Source: Clostridia bacterium (GTDB taxonomy: Bacteria; Bacillota; Clostridia; Oscillospirales; Acutalibacteraceae). Taken from it: DNA of 64,000 nt. The stretch lies in assembly GCA_017416765.1 (NCBI GenBank), contig JAFQBE010000020.1:19570-83569 (forward strand), given 5' to 3'. The position numbers and the translations under genes were made by a program. Numbering within the stretch: position 1 is the first letter of the stretch; every line of letters starts with the position of its first letter. Under the pieces are notes generated by a model that saw only the letters and a list, made by a program, of their open reading frames with translations, was not told where the DNA came from and did no database searches. Shown piece by piece: positions 60,300 through 64,000 of this stretch.

Positions 60300-61193
60300 A
60301 TGCTTAATAAAGATAAAGTTTCACTTGCCATTGCACCAATTGCATGGACAAACGATGACCTGCCCGACCTCGGCGCAGAAAACACCTTTGAACAGTGCAT
60401 CAGCGAAATGGCACTCAGCGGCTTCAAGGGCAGCGAAATCGGCAACAAGTACCCCAAGGATGTTGAAACACTCAAGCACAAGCTTGATGTAAGAGGTTTA
60501 AGAATCTGCAACGCATGGTTCTCCTCTCTCCTGCTTTCTGACGGATATGAAGCTACAATTGAAGCCTTCATAAAGCACAGAGATTTCCTGCACGCGCTCG
60601 GCGCAAAGGTTATCGGTGCATCTGAACAGGGCAACAGCATTCAGGGCAAACCCGTCAGCATTTTCGGCGAAAAGCCCGTATATACCGACGAGCAATGGGC
60701 TCTTGTAGCAAAGGGCTTTAACGAAATGGGCAGACTGGCAAAAGAAAAAGGCATGTACTTCACCGTACACCACCATATGGGTACCGGTGTTCAGACAGAA
60801 GAAGAAATTGACAAGCTCATGGAGCTTACAGACCCTGACCTTGTTTATCTTCTTTATGATACCGGTCACCTTTCATTCTCGGGTGAAGACGCTATAGGCG
60901 TACTTAAAAAGTATGTTAACCGTGTTAAGCACGTTCACCTCAAGAGCATTCGCCAGAGCGTTATTGATGACGCTAAAGCAAAGGGCTACAGCTTCCTTGA
61001 CGCAGTACGCGCAGGCTCATTCACAGTACCCGGCGACGGTGATTTTGATTTCACACCCGTATTTGATATTCTTGCTCAGGCTGACTATGAAGGCTGGGTT
61101 GTTGTTGAAGCAGAACAAGACCCTGCAAAGGCTAATCCGTATGAGTACGCTTGCATGGCAAGAAAGTATATTTCTGAAAAGACAGGTCTTTAA
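60300..61193 (+). CDS. iolE: Inosose (2-keto-myo-inositol) dehydratase IolE
   Basis: IolE dehydrates 2-keto-myo-inositol to 3D-trihydroxycyclohexane-1,2-dione, the step between IolG and IolD. The 297-residue protein is an AP-endonuclease-2 TIM barrel with metal residues in TVHHHMGTGVQ, LLYDTGHLSFS (Asp-x-x-His), RVKHVHLKS and VVVEAEQDP (Glu). The length matches the family. The ribosome site is GAGAGGAAG. A large inverted-repeat element starts at its stop codon. iolB and iolC are not present. Confidence 0.95.
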   Translation: MLNKDKVSLAIAPIAWTNDDLPDLGAENTFEQCISEMALSGFKGSEIGNKYPKDVETLKHKLDVRGLRICNAWFSSLLLSDGYEATIEAFIKHRDFLHALGAKVIGASEQGNSIQGKPVSIFGEKPVYTDEQWALVAKGFNEMGRLAKEKGMYFTVHHHMGTGVQTEEEIDKLMELTDPDLVYLLYDTGHLSFSGEDAIGVLKKYVNRVKHVHLKSIRQSVIDDAKAKGYSFLDAVRAGSFTVPGDGDFDFTPVFDILAQADYEGWVVVEAEQDPAKANPYEYACMARKYISEKTGL

Positions 61194-61340
61194 GACTATC
61201 GACAAATCCGCGAGAACATACACAAAATAATATGGTTGAGTAATTATGTTTGTGTATTTGCTGCGTTTTTGCCCACTTTAGGTACAGTGTACATCTTCGT
61301 GGCAAACAACGCAGCATCTCATCGGATTTCTCGAAGTCTT
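61192..61340. repeat. 149-nt multi-arm inverted-repeat element
   Basis: The outer ends pair across the whole element (aagact with agtctt, tcga with tcga, aaatccg with cggattt, gaga with tctc). Inside are two further hairpins: atacacaaaataat (61218-61231) with attatgtttgtgtat (61243-61257), and tgctgcgtttttgcccac (61259-61276) with gtggcaaacaacgcagca (61299-61316), the latter with an inner gtac/gtac. The fold would be Y-shaped. It begins within the iolE stop. It may be a MITE-like repeat or a structured RNA; no coding gene is supported here. Confidence 0.6.
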
Positions 61341-61381
61341 TATTTTTAGGTTTTATTTCCCTATCACGAAAGGTTGATTTT

Positions 61382-62065
61382 ATGTTTCTTTTTGATACAC
61401 ATGTTCACACAGCTGAATCAAGCACCTGCGGTGAAATACCCGCAAAGGATATGGTTGAATACTATAGACTTAACGGCTACGACGGAATAATCATAACCGA
61501 CCATTTCAAGCCCTTCGGTGATGACAGACGCTACGGCAAGCTTGACTGGGAAGGCAGAGTAAACGGACAATGGCTCGGCTATGAAATAGCAAAAGAATGC
61601 GAAACAGAGAATTTCACCGTACTTAAAGGTGTTGAAATCCGTTTTAAGGATGCTGACAACGATTACCTTGTTTTCGGTGCAGACAAGCAATTTTACCTCG
61701 ACCATCCCGAAATTACCGAAACAAGCCTCGAACATTTCCGCAAGGTTATAAACGAATACGAAGATATTCTTATTTTCCACGCTCACCCATTCCGCAACGG
61801 TATGACGGTTGTTAACCCCTACCTGCTTGACGGTATTGAGGTTTACAACGGCAATGCAAGTCACAACTCACGAAACAGCGTTGCTTACGAATGGGCAAAG
61901 ATTCACGGCAGGCTGATGCTTTCGGGTACAGACAACCACGAGCCATTCCGCTCAACACCCGGCGGTGTTTATTTTGAAGAAAGACCCACCGACGAAAAGC
62001 AGCTTGTGCAGATGCTCAAAGCAAAGAAATACACACTCAAACTACCCGGAGGTATAATCAGATGA
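61382..62065 (+). CDS. PHP-domain phosphoesterase/metal hydrolase
   Basis: This 227-residue PHP-fold protein starts with the signature FDTHVHTAESSTCGE (H7, H9), followed by IIITDHFKPFG, KGVEIRF, FHAHPFRNG and SGTDNHE, the full trinuclear metal set of PHP enzymes. It may hydrolyse a phosphate monoester. The start is ATG at 61382 after CGAAAGG; longer in-frame versions would run through the inverted-repeat element. Its stop overlaps the ManA-type gene start by four bases, so the two are coupled. The substrate is unknown. Confidence 0.85.
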   Translation: MFLFDTHVHTAESSTCGEIPAKDMVEYYRLNGYDGIIITDHFKPFGDDRRYGKLDWEGRVNGQWLGYEIAKECETENFTVLKGVEIRFKDADNDYLVFGADKQFYLDHPEITETSLEHFRKVINEYEDILIFHAHPFRNGMTVVNPYLLDGIEVYNGNASHNSRNSVAYEWAKIHGRLMLSGTDNHEPFRSTPGGVYFEERPTDEKQLVQMLKAKKYTLKLPGGIIR

Positions 62066-63159
62066 TATTCCCCCTTAAAATGAAAGAAAACCGTGTATGG
62101 CGGCTTTACTACGGCGGCAAGCTGATAGATGAAATGAGAAAAAGTGGCAACGGACTTGACGGCAATTTTCCCGAAGATTGGCTGGCAAGCGTAGTTGTTG
62201 CAGACAACCCCGACAGAGCTGACAAGCCCGAAAAAGAAGGCTTGAGCAAAATTGAAACAAATGATGGCAGCGAGCTTTATCTCAAGGATTTGATTGATTC
62301 TGACCCCGAAACATATCTGGGCAAAGAGCATATCGAAAGATTTGGCGTAAATTTCGGCGTGCTGACAAAATTCCTTGATTCTGCGGAGCGTCTGCCCATT
62401 CAGGTACACCCCACAAAAGACGCGGCAAAGCGCCTTTTCAACTCCGACTACGGAAAAACCGAATCCTGGTATATACTCAACAGCCGTGTTATTGACGGCG
62501 AAGAGCCGTATATTCTGCTCGGCTTCAAAAAGCCCGTTACTTCCGAAAAGTGGAAAGAGCTTTTTGACAAGCAGGACATAGCCGAAATGCAGGAGTATAT
62601 GCACAAAATAACCGTAAAGCCGGGTGATGTTTTCCTTATCACAGGCGGTACACCGCACGCTATAGGTTCGGGCTGTATGCTGCTTGAAGTACAGGAGCCA
62701 ACAGACTACACCATCAGCGTTGAAAAGTGCGATATGCGCGGCAACCTCATGCCAGACCACCTCTGTCACATGGGTCTGGGCTTTGAAAAGATGTTTGAAT
62801 GCTTCACCTACGAAGCACTGACAAAAGAAGAAATAGTGGACCGCTATTATCTTAAAGCAGATACGCTTGAGGATAACGGCACAAGTAAAAAAGAAGCCCT
62901 TATCACCTATGGCGACACCGCCTGCTTTGCACTCAACAGAATTTCTGTTGAAACCACATACGAGCGCAAGGGCAGCGGCAGAGCCTGCTGTTTAGCGGTT
63001 GCAAAGGGCAGCGGCAAATTCCAAAACGGCGAAAAAGTAATAGAAATCAAAGCCGGCGACTGCCTGTTTGAGCCTGCACAAACAGCTGACTATACAGTAA
63101 TTGCAAACGACGGCGATACACTCGAAATCCTCGAATGTATGCCGCCGCAGATAAATTAA
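62062..63159 (+). CDS. manA: Class I mannose-6-phosphate isomerase family protein
   Basis: This 365-residue cupin-fold enzyme would interconvert mannose-6-phosphate and fructose-6-phosphate. Zinc ligands are seen in PIQVHPTKDAAK (Gln, His), KTESWYIL (Glu) and GGTPHAIGSG (His), and a second cupin half follows from about 270. N-terminal pattern KENRVWRLYYGGKLIDE is unusual and suggests a subfamily; the protein is longer than short Firmicutes ManA (about 310-320). It overlaps the PHP gene by four bases (ATGA). In this context it might act on a phosphorylated inositol-derived sugar; that is inference. Confidence 0.8.
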   Translation: MIFPLKMKENRVWRLYYGGKLIDEMRKSGNGLDGNFPEDWLASVVVADNPDRADKPEKEGLSKIETNDGSELYLKDLIDSDPETYLGKEHIERFGVNFGVLTKFLDSAERLPIQVHPTKDAAKRLFNSDYGKTESWYILNSRVIDGEEPYILLGFKKPVTSEKWKELFDKQDIAEMQEYMHKITVKPGDVFLITGGTPHAIGSGCMLLEVQEPTDYTISVEKCDMRGNLMPDHLCHMGLGFEKMFECFTYEALTKEEIVDRYYLKADTLEDNGTSKKEALITYGDTACFALNRISVETTYERKGSGRACCLAVAKGSGKFQNGEKVIEIKAGDCLFEPAQTADYTVIANDGDTLEILECMPPQIN

Positions 63160-63205
63160 GAATTCGAAAATTAAATTCGCAATTCGTAATTAAGGAGGTT
63201 TGGTT

Positions 63206-63847
63206 ATGCTGAAAATATTTGTAGGCTTTATATTTGCACTTTTTGATTTTAATATATCAGGTTTTGATATTCTCGCAGATTTTGTCGGATATATTCTGGT
63301 ATACCTGGGATTAAATGAATTTCCCGATATACTTTCATTTGCAAAAGCCAAAAAATTTGCAATTATTTTGCTTGCTGAAGCACTGATAGAATGCATAGCA
63401 AGCGTAATGGGATTTACAGAAGAAATGCCTTTTAATATAATATACTCTGCGCTTGGTATAGTATTTACTGTTGTGTGGCTGCATTTAATGCAACTTATAA
63501 TAAGAGGCATTGAAGAAATCGAAACAAATACAAAGCTGAACCTTGATTCAGCAAAACTTTATTCACTTTGGAAAAAACTGACAACCCTGCTTCCTGTCAC
63601 TGCTGTTCTTTCGTTAGCATCAGTTTTGACGGCTGCAGCATCAAGAGGCGTTTTAATAGAGCTGTTAGAGCTTACCTCTGCCGCTTTAGCTATAGTAGCC
63701 GCAGTAATCGCAATAATAACCTTGGTTATAGATATCAAGCTGCTTATAGGCTTAAACAATGTAAGAAAAGCGCTTGATAATTATCACCCCGAGGGAACTG
63801 TACCTGAAAGCTTTTTCAACGATGAACAGCAGAATATGAATGAGTAA
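63206..63847 (+). CDS. Small integral membrane protein of unknown function
   Basis: This 213-residue protein has about five hydrophobic segments (about 2-20, 24-38, 50-70, 78-100 and 120-185 with two helices). The N-terminal pattern LFDFNISGFDILADFVGYILVYLGL recurs in uncharacterised Clostridia membrane proteins. The soluble C-terminal tail is acidic. The start is ATG at 63206, seven bases after AAGGAGG. I cannot assign a function. It follows the ManA-type gene with a short AATTC-rich gap. Confidence 0.6.
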   Translation: MLKIFVGFIFALFDFNISGFDILADFVGYILVYLGLNEFPDILSFAKAKKFAIILLAEALIECIASVMGFTEEMPFNIIYSALGIVFTVVWLHLMQLIIRGIEEIETNTKLNLDSAKLYSLWKKLTTLLPVTAVLSLASVLTAAASRGVLIELLELTSAALAIVAAVIAIITLVIDIKLLIGLNNVRKALDNYHPEGTVPESFFNDEQQNMNE

Positions 63848-64000
63848 GCTTGCAAATTACAGTTTAGCGGCGAGTCGCCGCAGACAATGCCGCCTATTAT
63901 AAAATCGATTAACAATTAAAAATCATTAACGGCGGAAATAAAAAGCGTAAAAACAAAAGCAAAGTAAAAATGAATGATGTTGGTAGGCTGAACGGAACAG
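63848..64000. other. Window end without supported gene
   Basis: It contains a GC-rich palindrome (gcggcgagtcgccgc) without a T-run and an AT-rich stretch. An ATG at 63970 opens a frame to the window end but has no ribosome site, so it is not called. Confidence 0.4.

Noticed and set aside
62062-63159. Calling the cupin protein IolB (deoxyglucuronate isomerase)
   Set aside because: The zinc motifs QVHP, ES and TPHAIGSG are those of class I mannose-6-phosphate isomerase; IolB has a different layout.
63970-64000. Partial gene starting at an ATG near the window end
   Set aside because: There is no ribosome site and only ten codons; not supportable.

Overview
The window reads as chromosomal DNA of a spore-forming, low-to-mid GC Clostridia, most likely an uncultured gut member of the Oscillospirales (Ruminococcaceae-like). 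The evidence is a SpoIVA gene with a SPOCS/LysM spore-coat-type neighbour, a Gram-positive division cluster (SepF, DivIVA), RNase J beside a GdpP-type c-di-AMP phosphodiesterase, AAGGAGG-type ribosome sites with frequent TTG/GTG starts, and many host-glycan hydrolases. Many promoters fit TTGACA-N17-TATAAT, often with an extended TG(A) -10. I see no phage, plasmid, transposase, integrase or CRISPR signature.

Layout. 0-4.4 kb: an amidohydrolase, tRNA-Ala(GGC), uppP and a zinc-ribbon/TIR/membrane protein. 4.4-11 kb: three metallophosphoesterases, a GH29 fucosidase and a secreted alpha/beta hydrolase. 11-13.3 kb: OadG/OadB-like sodium pump subunits without a carboxyltransferase, and a GNAT. 13.4-20 kb: a tight operon of two neutral-ceramidase-family proteins (one secreted, one not), a BadF/NAGK-type kinase, a SIS protein and a GH84 beta-N-acetylglucosaminidase; this is the best candidate for an undescribed pathway. 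20-25.8 kb: an alkaline-phosphatase-superfamily protein, tRNA-Leu(TAG), a GH27 alpha-galactosidase, a GPH sugar transporter and an ADP-ribosylglycohydrolase-family protein. 25.9-29.7 kb: proS and a Trk/Ktr potassium channel pair. 29.8-37.2 kb (minus strand): a PASTA protein with a broken kinase domain, gdpP, rnjA and a degenerate phosphohexomutase. 37.4-41.6 kb: rnhA, spoIVA, SPOCS-LysM and an acyltransferase.

41.6-57.2 kb is one long minus-strand run that may be a single operon: miaB, ylbF-like, mutS, mutL, miaA, a HlyD-like protein, yggS, sepF, divIVA, lspA, rluD, split transketolase, a small DivIVA-like protein and an orphan fumarase beta-type subunit, ending in a terminator. 57.3-63.9 kb (plus strand): iolG, iolD and iolE for inositol breakdown, a 149-nt multi-arm inverted-repeat element, a PHP phosphoesterase, a class I mannose-6-phosphate isomerase and a membrane protein.

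Taken together, the accessory genes take sugars (fucose, galactose, GlcNAc, inositol) and phosphate or acyl groups off host- or diet-derived glycoconjugates. The core genes handle repair, translation fidelity, division, c-di-AMP/K+ control and sporulation. All functions are predictions from sequence motifs and gene context.
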